Shown: positions 56,101-64,000 of the stretch, piece by piece | Layout: the number at the start of each line of letters is the position of its first letter | How positions within the stretch are numbered: the first letter of the stretch is position 1 | Assembly (NCBI RefSeq): GCF_004193775.1 | Contig: NC_041011.1 | Span: 45,391,167 to 45,455,166 of the forward strand | DNA: 64,000 nt | Direction of reading: 5' to 3' | Source of the DNA: Glycine soja | Lineage: Eukaryota > Streptophyta > Magnoliopsida > Fabales > Fabaceae | The notes under the pieces: model-generated | What the model was told of the DNA's origin: nothing | What the model saw: the letters and a program-made list of their open reading frames with translations, nothing else | Databases searched by the model: none | Translations under genes and position numbers: made by a program

Positions 56101-59100
56101 AGAAATACCATACTCTCTCAAACCCATTTCAGTTGACCAACCATTTTAAAACAGAGAATGACTTGATTGCATGAAACAAAGACATGTCAATTAACACTGC
56201 TACATGTAACACAACCAAATAAGACATGTAAAGTTAATAGACCCTTATACATGTGACTGCTGAATGGTACTTACAAGTAAAACAGGCAATAAAAAACGAG
56301 AACTTGCAGAAAAATGAGTTCTTAATCCACGAGCAAGATTGCCAATAGCCTGGACAGCTTCAACTGCAACAGCAATATTCACATCTGTAATAAGCTGCAA
56401 GTAAAAACTACTGGTTAAACTTAAGTCAACCTAAAATACCAGTAGCAAAAGAAGATACCAAAACACAAAATGTTAACTATGTTCAAGATCATGCAAACAA
56501 CCAATGATTTGCATAAACAATTAACATCAGAGTAAGAAAGGAACAAAATGTGCCACCACAAATTTCATGGATAAGCAAAACCTTTTTCCTTTACAATATA
56601 GTCATAGTCATAGTGTGATAGTATGATACAATACATATATGCTCTGTTTGATACGCAAGAAAGGGGAAGGAAGGAAAGATATGAAAATGAACTGTTTTCC
56701 ACTGGTTCCTTAAAAATAGGAAGGAGGGATTGAAAAACATGCAGGGGCCCCCCGCATATCTAGCTTTCTTCTTGAAATGGGTAGAAAAGGGGAAGAAGTC
56801 GTCTTATATGTTAAATGACTGAAATAGTATTATTTTTGTATATTTTTTTTCCTTAGAGGGGATATTTATGTCATTCTATACATATATTTTACTTTGTTTA
56901 CTTTCATTTTCATTCCTAGTGAACAACTTTTTTTTTTTTTTGATCAGCAAAGATAAATTATATATATATAAAATCTAGAAGTACCAGAGGTACTGATTAC
57001 AGAGTTAGTCACCATAAAAATGGTTCCTCAGCCAGACAGCATAAGTCTGGTTGGGAACCAAAATATGGGAAGCAAAGTATACATATATTGATCCCTACTC
57101 CCTAAAGAAACCCCTACTGCTGCAAAAAATGATGTCTGAAGTTACTAGACCATTGATTAAAATGTAATGTAAAGTCCTTCTCCAAATTATGGAGCCAAGT
57201 CCACATTAAGAAAGTCGCGTCTTCAACCAATTTGATTCCATCGAAGGTCGCTCCTGAGAACAAAATTTTGTTTCGAAGTTGCCAAGTGGACCAAGTGATA
57301 GCCAGCCACCAATATTGCCACCTCCTATTCCTACTACCTTCATCCTGCAAAAAGGAGTACTGCATGAATAGGTGTTTTGTACTCAATGGCAAAACACCTT
57401 TAAGATTTATCCAAGACATTGAGTCCCACCATAACGGTTGGATCTTACTGCAATGGATAAAAAGGTGAGATGCATCCTCCTCCAACCTTCTACAAAAGGG
57501 ACAAGTCATATCCAAAATCTGCACTTGTCTAGAGGTAACCTATCCCTAAGAAGTCTCCATGCAAAAACCGCTACCTTACTTGGAATCCTAATTTTCCATA
57601 ACACCTCAAAACATTCCTCTATACTCTCCACTGCTGCCTCCTCCCATAAAACTTCATAAGCACTTTGAGTGGAATAGATGCCCGACTGATCTGCTGCCCA
57701 TTCCCAACTATCAGCTCCATGAAGGTGAATAGATTGGCCTTCAACTTCGGAGAGGAAAGTGATGGCCAGGTCAATTTCACTATCAAATAGCGGTCTTCTC
57801 CAGATAAAACGCCACTCCCATGTTGAATTTACGTGCTCCCCCATTTGACCAATGAGCTGCTGTTGTTGAGACAAAATCAGGTATAACCTAGGATACTTTT
57901 CAGCTAGAGATTGTTCATTACAAATCCATCTATCTTCCCAGAATTTGACCTTATCCCCTGCTTCTACCTTCCATTTAAGTTGCTGTTGTAGGCTTATACC
58001 ATAGGGAGAGTGCTGAATGGCTCTTTTTAAGTCCCTCCACCAGATTGACTGCATGTTGACACTGCCCTCTTCAGTTAAGCCCCTCCAATTCCTAGTGAAC
58101 AACTTACAAATAGTATTATAAAATCATCTCACTTTTCATTCTTTTCTTCCTTTCTTTCTTTTCCTTTCACTTTCTTTCTTAAACCAAACACTTACATAAG
58201 CAAGTCTAAACATAACCCTTACAGGGAGAAGCTCCAGAAGAAATAGCCCAGCAATAAACAGAATGAAATTGGAAAGTAAAGGGGCACAAAATAATAGAGG
58301 CAAAGGCAAACAGAGGGAGGCAGGGGGAGAATCCATGATGATCCTTCTCTCTAAATATTAGGGGGATTAGGGACCATTTAAGCGGCACAGAATCAGGTCC
58401 CTTTTGGCATCCTCAGAGGTTGATGTCTGCTTTCTACAGGAAACTAAATGCGAGCATGTGACTGAACTTATGGTGAGAGATATCTGGGGTGGTAACAGCA
58501 ATTTTGAGTGGCTTGCTAACCCATCAATTGGTGCTGCAGAGGGACTGCTCACTATCTGGAAGAAGGAATGTTTCCAGCTAATTTTTTCTTTCATGGGTGA
58601 AGGTTTCTTAGGCATTGGCTTTGACTGGTAGAGGAAGGGCATCTTTGGGGATCTAGTCAATGTATACTCACCTTGCGTTGCTAGCAATTTTAATGTTGTA
58701 CTGAAGAGAGGAGAAAGGAGAGGGCTGTCACAATCCTTCCAACATGCAGAAGACCAGAAGTTGACGCTTTCAATCTTTTTTCCCAAAATATGGGACTTGT
58801 TGATATCCCAGTCTTGGGTAAAAAGTTCACTTGGATTAGCTCTGATGGAAGATTGATGGGCCGTCTAGATTGCCTCCTTCAATCAAAAGATCTAATCAAC
58901 TTGTTGAAGATTTCCTCGCAGTGGGTGGGAGCAAGAGAGTTATCTGATCACAGTCCGAAGGTTTTGAGAGGGGAAATTCTTAATTGGGGAGCAAAGCCAT
59001 TCAAACTTTTCAATTTTTGGATGGATCACAATGATTTTAAGAAGCTGATTTCAGAGTGTTGGGAGCAAACTCGAGTTTCAGGGTGGAAAATCTTTAGCTT

Positions 59101-62100
59101 TCACCAAAAGCTAAAAGCCCTTAAATCCAAACTCAAATCTTGGAGTAAGGACACATTTGGGTTGGAGGAACTCAGGGTACAAATCAAGGTAGAAGAATTA
59201 GATGAATTAGACAGCCAGCTCTTAGACGGGCATTCTAATTTGGCAACTGAAAGGCTAGATGCAGTGAAGAAATTATGGGGTTTGATTAGAATTAAAGAAT
59301 GCTCTGCTCTACAGAAAATCCAGAGCGAAATGGATACAGCATGGGTATTCAAACTCGAGGTACTTCCATTCTTGTATGAAGTCCAGGACCAGGAATAATC
59401 AGTTATTGGCGGTAAGGACTAGTGAGAGGTGGTTAGAGGATGTTAGAGGGGTGAAGGAAGCTGTTGTTAGTCATTTCTCAGAGGTGTTTGCCGAGCTTGA
59501 GGTCATTAATCTGCATCTGGATGGTATTCAATTCAAGCAGATTATAGAGTCGGATATGGAGTCAATCTCTGTTCCGTTTAGTCCAGAGGAGATAAAGGAG
59601 ACAGTATGGAGCTGTGAGGGGGGAAACCCTAGACCTGATGAGTTTAATATGGAGTTTTTCAAGGGGTGTTGGGACATAGTTAGATCTGAGGGGGTGAATT
59701 AGTCCAAAAAAATGTATGAAAATGCTCCTCTCCCCAAAGTTGTTACCTCCTCCTTTATTGCAATGGTTCGCAAATCAAATAACCCAGAGTTTGTCTGAAT
59801 ATAGGCTGATATCTTTAATTGTCTCTATGCACAAGATCATCTCTAAGCTCTTAGCCAGCCACATAAAGAATGTTCTTCTAGCAGTTATTGCGCAGGGCCA
59901 AACAGCTTTTCTTTCGGGATGACAAATGCTTGATGGGATACTACTAACAAATGAACTGGTACACTAGGAGAAGAGGCGCAAGAGGGAATGCTTTCTATTT
60001 AAAGTAGACATCCAGAAAGCTTATGACTATGTTAATTGGGGCTTTCTGGATTATATGTTGTCTGGACTTGGCTTTAACGTAAGATGGAGATCCTGGTTGA
60101 AAGCTTGTGTGGCCTCTACAAGGATCTCAATCCTAGTCAACGGGAGCCCAACTAAAGAGGTGATTACAAGACGAGGACTCAAGCAGGCTGACCCCATGAC
60201 TCCTTTTCTGTTCTTAACAATAGCAGAAGGTTTTGCTGGTCTCTTCAGGAGCGCCTCAGAAAAAGGAATTTTCAGGGGAGTTTCTCTTGGGGAAGAATTG
60301 GATTTCTCTCTTTTGCAGTATGCTGATGACTTAATAGTGTTTGGTGAACCTATTCAAGAGAATTTGTAGTCCCTAAAGGCTATTTTCAGGAGTTTTGAAC
60401 TTATCTCAGGATTACAAGTCAACTTCAACAAAAGTCATTTTTTCGGTGTTAATGTATTTGATGGTTTTTTACAAGTGAACACTTCCTTCATTGTCAATTG
60501 GGTTCTCTACCATTTAAATTTCTTGGCTTACCCATTGGCTCAAAACCGAGAAGATCTAGTATGTGGCAGCCTGTGATAGATTTCCCCTTCACTTTCTCTC
60601 CTTCTACCGTGCTCCCAAGAAGGTCCTTCCTTAAGTCACTCACTGCTATACAAAGAGCTTCATTGTGGAATGGAAGTCAGGATCAAAGTAAGATTAAATG
60701 GGTTGCTTGGGAGTCTATTTGTCATCTCAAGGCTGCAGGTGGACTCAAGATTAAGGACTTGGACCGATTCAACAAGTGCCTCCTATCAAAGTGGTTGTGA
60801 CGGTTATTAAACGATGAGGCTTCAGTATGGTACAAACTCTTGTCTTTTCAGAATGGCAAAGCAGAATCTGCTTCACACCTTTCTATTAAAGCTGATCATC
60901 TTAATGAAGATCAATGTCTTGGCTTCCAGCACTTATGGAACATCAAAATCCCTCCTAGAGCCCTTGTATTTGCTTGGAGGCTTCTATGGGACAGATTGCC
61001 CACTAAGGATAATCTACTTAGGAGGAATGTCAATATTGATAATGACCTGTGCCCTTTTTGTCAGGACAAAGCAGAATCTGCTTCACACCTTTTCTTCTTG
61101 TGTCCTAAAGTTATGCCTCTATGGTGGGAATTCAGCTCATGGGTAAAGGAACCTAGAGTGCTTCATTGGAGACCTTTGGATAATTTCATCCAGCATTTCT
61201 CTACGGCAGGTCTGAAAGACACCGACAGAAAGTGGAAAATCTGGTGGATAGCAGCTACAATATCAATATGGAATCTTAGAAATGACATTATCTTCAACAA
61301 TAAGCCTTTTGTCATCTCTAAATTGGTGGATAATACAATTTTCCTCTCTTGGTCCTGGATGAGGGGGTGGGAAAAGGATTTTCATGTTCCTTTTCACCAA
61401 TGGTCCTCAGCTATGGCAGTAGCTTTTAAGTAATATTTGTCTTATTGGGTTGGGTTGTTTGGTTTTTGTTGGGTTGGTAGCTTCTGTTTATTGCGGTTTG
61501 TTTCAGGAGGCTCTACCTCCTATGGTCTGTTATAGTACCTCTGGTACTTTGTATCTTCTATCTTCAAATTAATATATTATATTTTTGGCCGTTCAAAAAA
61601 AAAAAAAGAATGGCAATTTAGATTCGCAGGTCTTCCTTGGCTCCTCCCAAAGGGACTCTTCTTTATGGTGGCGGGATATTGTGTCCCTCAATTCCAACCC
61701 CCACTCATGGTTCACTTCACAGTTAAAGAGGGAAGTGGGTGACGGTTCTCAAACCTTATTTTGGTCCCATTGTTGGTTGGGGGAGCCCCCTCTTTCCATC
61801 AAGTTCCCAAGACTGTTTCAGGTTGCCACAAATAAAGAAGCAGCCATCTTAGAGGTTGGCTAATTGTCTGAGGATGGTTTGTCCTGGGAGTGGATGTGGT
61901 GAAGAGGTCTTTTTCAGTAGGAGGAAGATCTGCTTGCTAACTTGATTACAGAACTTCATCATGTGCGGCTTCTACCCTTTGAGAATGATAGGTGGATCCG
62001 GAAATGCTCAAAGGATGGTTTTCAGTAGCCTCAGACTATCATATCTTGCTTAATCAAAACCTAGTCGCAGATGGAACAGCCACCATTTTTTTTTGGAAGG

Positions 62101-63704
62101 CAAAAATATATATATTATTAATAAACAGAACAGTACCAGAGGTACTGAAGAGATCAGATACAAGACACCTAAGGTGCCACCTTCCAAAAAACAAAAACCC
62201 AACAATACCCCACCACAAAAGGAGACAGCCACCATAATTCTAATTTTTAAGTTCTTTGGGAAATCTAAGGTGCTATCTAAAGTTTTGACATTCTCATGTT
62301 CTTCCCTCAAACAGGTCAACTATGTGTGTTTTGAAGGGAAGCAGTGGAGGATAGAGAGCACGTATTCCTCTTGTGCAACTTTACATCCAGCTTGTGGTCT
62401 GCTATCTTTACTTGGATGGGAGTTGATTTAATATTGCCACAAGATATTCTCTCTCTTTATTCTCAATTGGGTGCTTGCGTTTGAGGCAGAAAGTTTATTA
62501 CGTGGCGGCACATGTTCTGGCATGTTACGTGTTGGAGTGTCTGGAACCTAAGGAATAACATCATCTTTAGGGAGGGGTCAATTGAATTTGTGGATGGCTT
62601 ACAGAAGATAAAGTCCACATCACGGCAATGGGTGTTGTATAAGAAAGGGATTAAACCGGGTATCTTCTTCTCATCTTGGAACACCAATCCGATTGGGTGT
62701 CTCCATAATTGATCTTTTTGGCTTCAATATTTTTTCATGGTGTTGATTTACGGAGGGTTTTTTTGGTGACATCTGGGGACTAATACAGTAATTCCAGCAT
62801 AGAAAGTATATTGTACATCTTGTACAGCTTTTGGATACTTTGCTAAATATATACGAATTTCATTTTGCCTTCCAAAAAAAATAGAGGGAGTAACTCTACA
62901 CTAGCTAAATAAAACGAGATTAAAGGAAATATGTCCCAGTAACAAGACTTAAATGGAAAATTATTATGCCCCAATCCTTTTAAAGTCATGTCAGTAAACT
63001 AACAAACCGGACCCAGGGTATTTTGCCAATAAGAAATAACTCATCAATGTCACCTAATTATCAACACAAGACATATCATCCAAAGTCTCTAGGAAACAGA
63101 CACAGTTTTTGAGTGGAAACATGTAGATCGAAACAATGTCAGAGCTTCATAAACAAAAGGCAAGGCCAGGCCACATCATTACATGTACATAATATACCTT
63201 TTTTAAGGTCCGACAAACTTCAGAGAAATCACCAGGAGAAATTCTTTTAGTTGATGCAAGCTTTGTTAGCTCAGCAACAGCCTCCTTCCGTTCAGACCAT
63301 TTGGTAGCTTTCTGAATATTAATAAGACAAAAAGTAAAGAACAAACTGAGATAGATTCAAACCCATATAACTAAAATATAGGTGCATTAATTACTGAGTA
63401 CAATCCGAGAGATGGGACAGAAAACTGACCACTCCATCCCAAAATCCAGACTTCTCCAAAGGAGTCAATATATCAACAGGATCAACAAGTTCATATTCGT
63501 CGATTTCTTGAGGAGCTGATAATCAAAGTATTTGAAAAATGAGTATATTAGTACTACCAAGGAAAGACAAAACATGTCAGATATAAAGAAAAACATACTC
63601 CAGATACTAAATCTTAGATACCATCATTCCCAGATTCTTCACAAGGGCCAGGACCCACAACCTCTGACACAGCTTCCTGTTCAGGTTCCTTATCTTGCTC
63701 AGAT
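39649..63704 (-). CDS. MOR1: Microtubule-associated protein MOR1/GEM1 (XMAP215/Dis1 family), 3' part
   Basis: Forty-eight coding exons on the minus strand join without a stop into 1788 codons plus TAA; all but two introns are GT-AG. The protein starts in a linker (SEQDKEPEQEAVSEVV) and continues with arrays of TOG-type HEAT repeats. These bind tubulin dimers and drive microtubule polymerisation in interphase arrays, spindle and phragmoplast. Landmarks are FWDGVKATKWSERKEAVAEL, PLERSLEKLDDVRRKKLSEM, SVEPPEDVE, FVLQFCKSNTTCLLK and, at the C-terminus, MDEKALSGLQARMERLKSGS. Order and length match the Arabidopsis MOR1 protein (about 1980 aa, from memory), so about 240 N-terminal residues should lie beyond the right edge. 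Introns are rich in mobile elements but exons are intact. Exon coordinates are given in the four block entries. Confidence 0.95.
40619..40755. repeat. Foldback (GTTTGGT-type) element in a MOR1 intron
   Basis: The left arm GTTTGGTACTGTGGAAG... with GGAGAGAAATTTT (40619-40660) is the imperfect reverse complement of 40709-40755, which contains AAATTTTCTCTCCC and ACCAACCAAAC. It is purine-rich on one arm and pyrimidine-rich on the other. Size and form suggest a MITE; no target duplication was fixed. Confidence 0.5.
41055..41540. repeat. Possible TIR element in a MOR1 intron
   Basis: AGGATCGTAAGATCCT near 41091 and AGGATCTTACGATCT near 41486 lie in inverted surroundings: AGGATCGCAAAT on the left and ACGATCCTATGTAGAATC on the right. 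The arms are imperfect and the borders unclear. Confidence 0.4.
42649..42989. repeat. Tandem duplication of the 3' end of a MOR1 exon plus intron
   Basis: The unit at 42819-42989 contains the last about 63 bp of the exon 42927-43085, its donor and about 108 bp of intron. It is repeated next to itself at 42649-42817 at roughly 90% identity. The copy is not an exon: its donor reads CAAAG|TTAAC instead of the functional CAAAG|GTAAC. Confidence 0.88.
45020..49057 (-). CDS. MOR1: MOR1 exons 19-35 of the window
   Basis: Exons are 48908-49057, 48717-48792, 48393-48517, 48186-48296, 47958-48107, 47777-47851, 47604-47685, 47407-47516, 47232-47330, 47067-47141, 46885-46980, 46697-46798, 46448-46549, 46082-46264, 45886-45997, 45520-45596 and 45020-45099. 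They encode a TOG array beginning PREDISGKISPTLLKSLE, a Ser/Lys-rich linker (KAKAGKSTANGVSKHGN), and a further TOG array with LLRWFVLQFCKSNTTCLLK and YILEGLRSKNNRTRIEC. The intron after 47604 has a GC donor. A truncated LINE lies in the intron between 45520 and 45099. Confidence 0.92.
45164..45501 (-). mobile_element. 5'-truncated LINE in a MOR1 intron
   Basis: On the minus strand this reads as the C-terminus of a LINE ORF2 (FNGNKLMDDALFLLWTRLRN, then FVVHYNQWSPNLRDAF and a stop), a short 3' UTR and poly(A), seen as a T-run at 45164-45173. AAACAAGTAT flanks it at 45154-45163 and 45502-45511. GGTACCTCTGGTACT (minus strand of 45217-45231) is the hairpin shared with other LINE ends here. It has the same orientation as MOR1. 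Confidence 0.9.
49124..49680. mobile_element. hAT-like non-autonomous transposon in a MOR1 intron
   Basis: The 557-bp element is flanked by the 8-bp duplication CATAGAAC (49116-49123 and 49681-49688), the hAT hallmark. Ends are CAATGTTTTAAATC on the left and, in reverse complement, CAGGGTTTTAAATAGC on the right. Sub-terminal regions carry many short TAGCG/CGCTA-type motifs (AATAGCGAG, TATAGCGGG, CCGCTATTTGG, GTAGCGGGC), as in other hAT elements. No transposase remains. Confidence 0.85.
49712..56394 (-). CDS. MOR1: MOR1 exons 4-18 of the window (TOG arrays and central linker)
   Basis: Exons are 56275-56394, 55518-55620, 54481-54617, 54052-54117, 53842-53959, 53007-53047, 52605-52676, 52406-52513, 52201-52306, 51540-51652, 51341-51428, 51102-51202, 50246-50353, 49868-49973 and 49712-49791. 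Continuity of codon phase was checked at every junction. HEAT-repeat helices such as VAVEAVQAIGNLARGL and PEVRDAAFSALAGIAK are followed by a basic, low-complexity linker (AAGMLSGKRPVQS, KKVGVVKLGTNKK), then the next TOG array. The intron after 55518 begins GC, not GT (see findings). Confidence 0.9.
50018..50181 (-). mobile_element. tRNA-derived SINE in a MOR1 intron
   Basis: The 164-bp insert is flanked by a perfect 23-bp target duplication (49995-50017 and 50182-50204). On the minus strand it starts GAGGGCGAGCCCTGG, with a Pol III A box TGGTGCAGCGG (50159-50169) and B box GGTTCGAATCC (50116-50126). The body GGGTAAGGCTGCGTACAAC is typical of plant tRNA-related SINEs. It has the same orientation as MOR1. 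It is not a functional tRNA: no cloverleaf closes. Confidence 0.93.
52791..52920 (-). mobile_element. LINE 3'-end fragment in a MOR1 intron
   Basis: A T-run (52791-52799) followed by TATCAGCAAAAATACTAATA is, on the minus strand, the TTTGCTGATA-poly(A) end of the LINE family. AGTACAAGAGGTACT at 52836-52850 is the hairpin motif with one changed base. The upstream border and target duplication were not found, so the right limit is approximate. Confidence 0.65.
54713..54858. mobile_element. Foldback MITE (CACT...AGTG) in a MOR1 intron
   Basis: The left arm CACTAACAATGTAAAAAG and the reverse complement of the right arm, CACTGACTATGTAAAAC, continue into a shared ATCATCCAATCACAA. Arms are about 50 bp and the element 146 bp. 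The flanking bases do not settle the superfamily. Confidence 0.75.
55080..55290. repeat. Dispersed legume repeat with TCCCACATCG motif
   Basis: Two related segments, GTTGAAAGTCCCACATGACGG and GTTGAAGTCCCACATCGAC, are followed by TATATAAGTGGG, GCAATCCTCACCTTACATG and CTCAAAACCCATG. This block is familiar to me as a dispersed LTR- or TRIM-like repeat in legumes. Borders and class are uncertain. Confidence 0.45.
55731..55978. repeat. Possible solo LTR or TRIM remnant
   Basis: The segment begins TGTTAGTTAGTTAGTTAC, contains a TATA-like CCTATAAATAAAC and ends TATATCAACA, the TG...CA layout of a short copia-type LTR. The 5-bp flanks (AAGGA and CCTCT) do not match, so intact insertion is not shown. 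Confidence 0.35.
56640..58195. repeat. Possible foldback element split by a LINE insertion
   Basis: Sequence left of the LINE (CTCTGTTTGATACGCAAGAAAG and the purine-rich run to about 56690) is loosely the reverse complement of sequence right of it (about 58125-58195, ending CTTTCTTTCTTAAACCAAACAC). The form resembles the foldback at 40619-40755. Similarity is partly simple-sequence, so this is tentative. Confidence 0.35.
56940..58087 (-). mobile_element. 5'-truncated LINE with 18-bp target duplication
   Basis: The 1148-bp insert is flanked by ATTCCTAGTGAACAACTT at 56922-56939 and 58088-58105. On the minus strand it encodes the ORF2 C-terminus (WWRDLKRAIQHSP, GDKVKFWEDRWI, VLWKIRIPSKVAVFAWRLL), one frameshift near 57510-57540, and a zf-RVT knuckle (CPFCRRLEEDASHLFIHC). 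The end WWLAITWSTWQLRNKILF and YTLHFNQWSS-like tail is followed by the 3' UTR and poly(A). The hairpin AGTACCTCTGGTACT is at 56980-56994. Only one frame break suggests moderate age. Confidence 0.93.
60860..61606 (+). mobile_element. LINE insertion Y inside element X
   Basis: The 747-bp insert is flanked by AGAATGGCAA (60850-60859 and 61607-61616). It encodes the zf-RVT end of a LINE (LWNIKIPPRALVFAWRLLW, then CPFCQDKAESASHLFFLCPK and FHQWSSAMAVAFK-stop). A 3' UTR with hairpin AGTACCTCTGGTACT at 61534-61548 and poly(A) at 61595-61607 follow. The frame is open from the 5' end to the stop, so it is younger than X. Its first 23 bp repeat its own interior. Confidence 0.92.
62087..62224 (-). mobile_element. 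LINE 3'-end insertion Z inside element X
   Basis: The 138-bp insert is flanked by ACAGCCACCAT (62076-62086 and 62225-62235). On the minus strand it ends TTTTTGCCTTCC plus poly(A), the T-run at 62087-62094. The hairpin AGTACCTCTGGTACT is the minus strand of 62132-62146. It is orientated opposite to X and along MOR1. Confidence 0.88.
63198..63704 (-). CDS. MOR1: MOR1 exons seen first in the window (three exons before the 6.8-kb intron)
   Basis: Exons are 63622-63704, 63430-63515 and 63198-63311. The first begins with the last base of a split codon; its acceptor TTGTAG is at 63710-63705. It encodes the acidic linker after the first TOG region. The next two encode EIDEYELVDPVDILTPLEKS and the start of the second TOG domain (KATKWSERKEAVAELTKLAS). 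The donor after RTLKK at 63198 opens the very long intron 56395-63197. Confidence 0.9.
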
Positions 63705-64000
63705 CTACAACATGAGAGAATATTTTATTAAAATGGTAATGCCCATATGCTGATTCACACAAGTGGTGTAAGCATCAGCTGTGTTTGTTAAAAGCTGGTC
63801 ACAGTCCAGTGGCCAATGCCATCTTTTGTTACTAAAATAAAACCTTACGAAGCATGTTGAAATCTGGAACTACCACCTAGAATTATGTCATTTAATTTCA
63901 GAAAAAAACATTATATTTATAACAATGCTTTGCAGGACTTGAATATGTCTATCTGAATTGTTTGCTTATGATATTAACTTGCCCAACATTCAATTATTCT

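Larger units (their letters stand above)
58301..62879 (+). mobile_element. Large degenerate LINE (element X), hosting two younger LINE insertions
   Basis: The plus strand carries ORF2 in order. Endonuclease start is NIRGIRDHLSGTESGP at about 58355 and CFLQETK at about 58430. RT follows: KVDIQKAYDYVNWGFL near 60005 and QYADDL at 60316-60333, with the catalytic Asp pair intact. After the RT-connected region SVWYKLLSFQNG (60820-60855) the frame continues at 61617 as LDSQVFLGSS and RDSSLWWRDIV. The C-terminus has HVTCWSVWNLRNNIIF near 62520. Stops and frameshifts are numerous. The end CTTCCAAAAAAAA (about 62880) is poly(A). AATAGAGG at 58293-58300 and 62880-62887 may be the target duplication, but it is short. 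It is antisense to MOR1. Confidence 0.85.

Noticed and set aside
58790..59398. A 202-codon host gene in the MOR1 intron
   Set aside because: It is the endonuclease-to-RT linker of a degenerate LINE.

Overview
This is nuclear DNA from a flowering plant, most likely a soybean-type legume (Glycine or a close relative). That call rests on AT-rich intergenic DNA, GT-AG introns, a plant tRNA-Glu, plant L1-type LINEs, Stowaway-type MITEs and plant-specific genes. The species call is inference from gene and repeat character. No bacterial, CRISPR or phage-like system is present.

Layout. 1-9.3 kb: AT-rich flank, an intronless extensin gene (3691-4614, +), then a four-exon RD19-type papain-like cysteine protease gene (6845-9226, +). 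9.3-17.8 kb: gene-poor, with a decayed MULE transposase (10314-11335), a long-TIR element with a GC-rich interior (11445-12320), a tRNA-Glu(CTC) gene (12914-12986) and a MULE-like element with 9-bp target duplications (13339-14299). 17.8-32.8 kb: three plus-strand host genes, namely a small DUF4050-type gene (19161-23277), a nine-exon serine carboxypeptidase-like gene (25398-28900) and an eight-exon DUF3783-type, possibly plastid protein gene (30020-32804). 35.3-38.5 kb: a ruined plus-strand LINE. 39.6-64 kb: a minus-strand gene for the XMAP215-family microtubule protein MOR1/GEM1. Its last 48 coding exons (1788 codons plus stop) lie here and its N-terminus is beyond the right edge.

Every splice junction of the multi-exon genes was followed by hand and keeps an open frame: 380 aa for the protease, 124 aa for DUF4050, 499 aa for the carboxypeptidase, 201 aa for DUF3783 and 1788 aa for partial MOR1. 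The host genes look intact and have no evident shared pathway.

The most interesting material is in the MOR1 introns. They hold a SINE with a 23-bp target duplication, a hAT-like element with an 8-bp duplication, several LINE 3' ends, a partial-exon tandem duplication with a broken donor site, and two GC-AG introns. One 6.8-kb intron carries nested LINEs: a 4.6-kb element interrupted by two younger LINE insertions, with its reading frame rejoining exactly when the larger one is removed. Six LINE 3' ends across the window share a 15-nt hairpin motif (AGTACCTCTGGTACT or near variants) 30-50 nt before the poly(A), a probable reverse-transcriptase recognition element. I found no convincing new multi-gene system.
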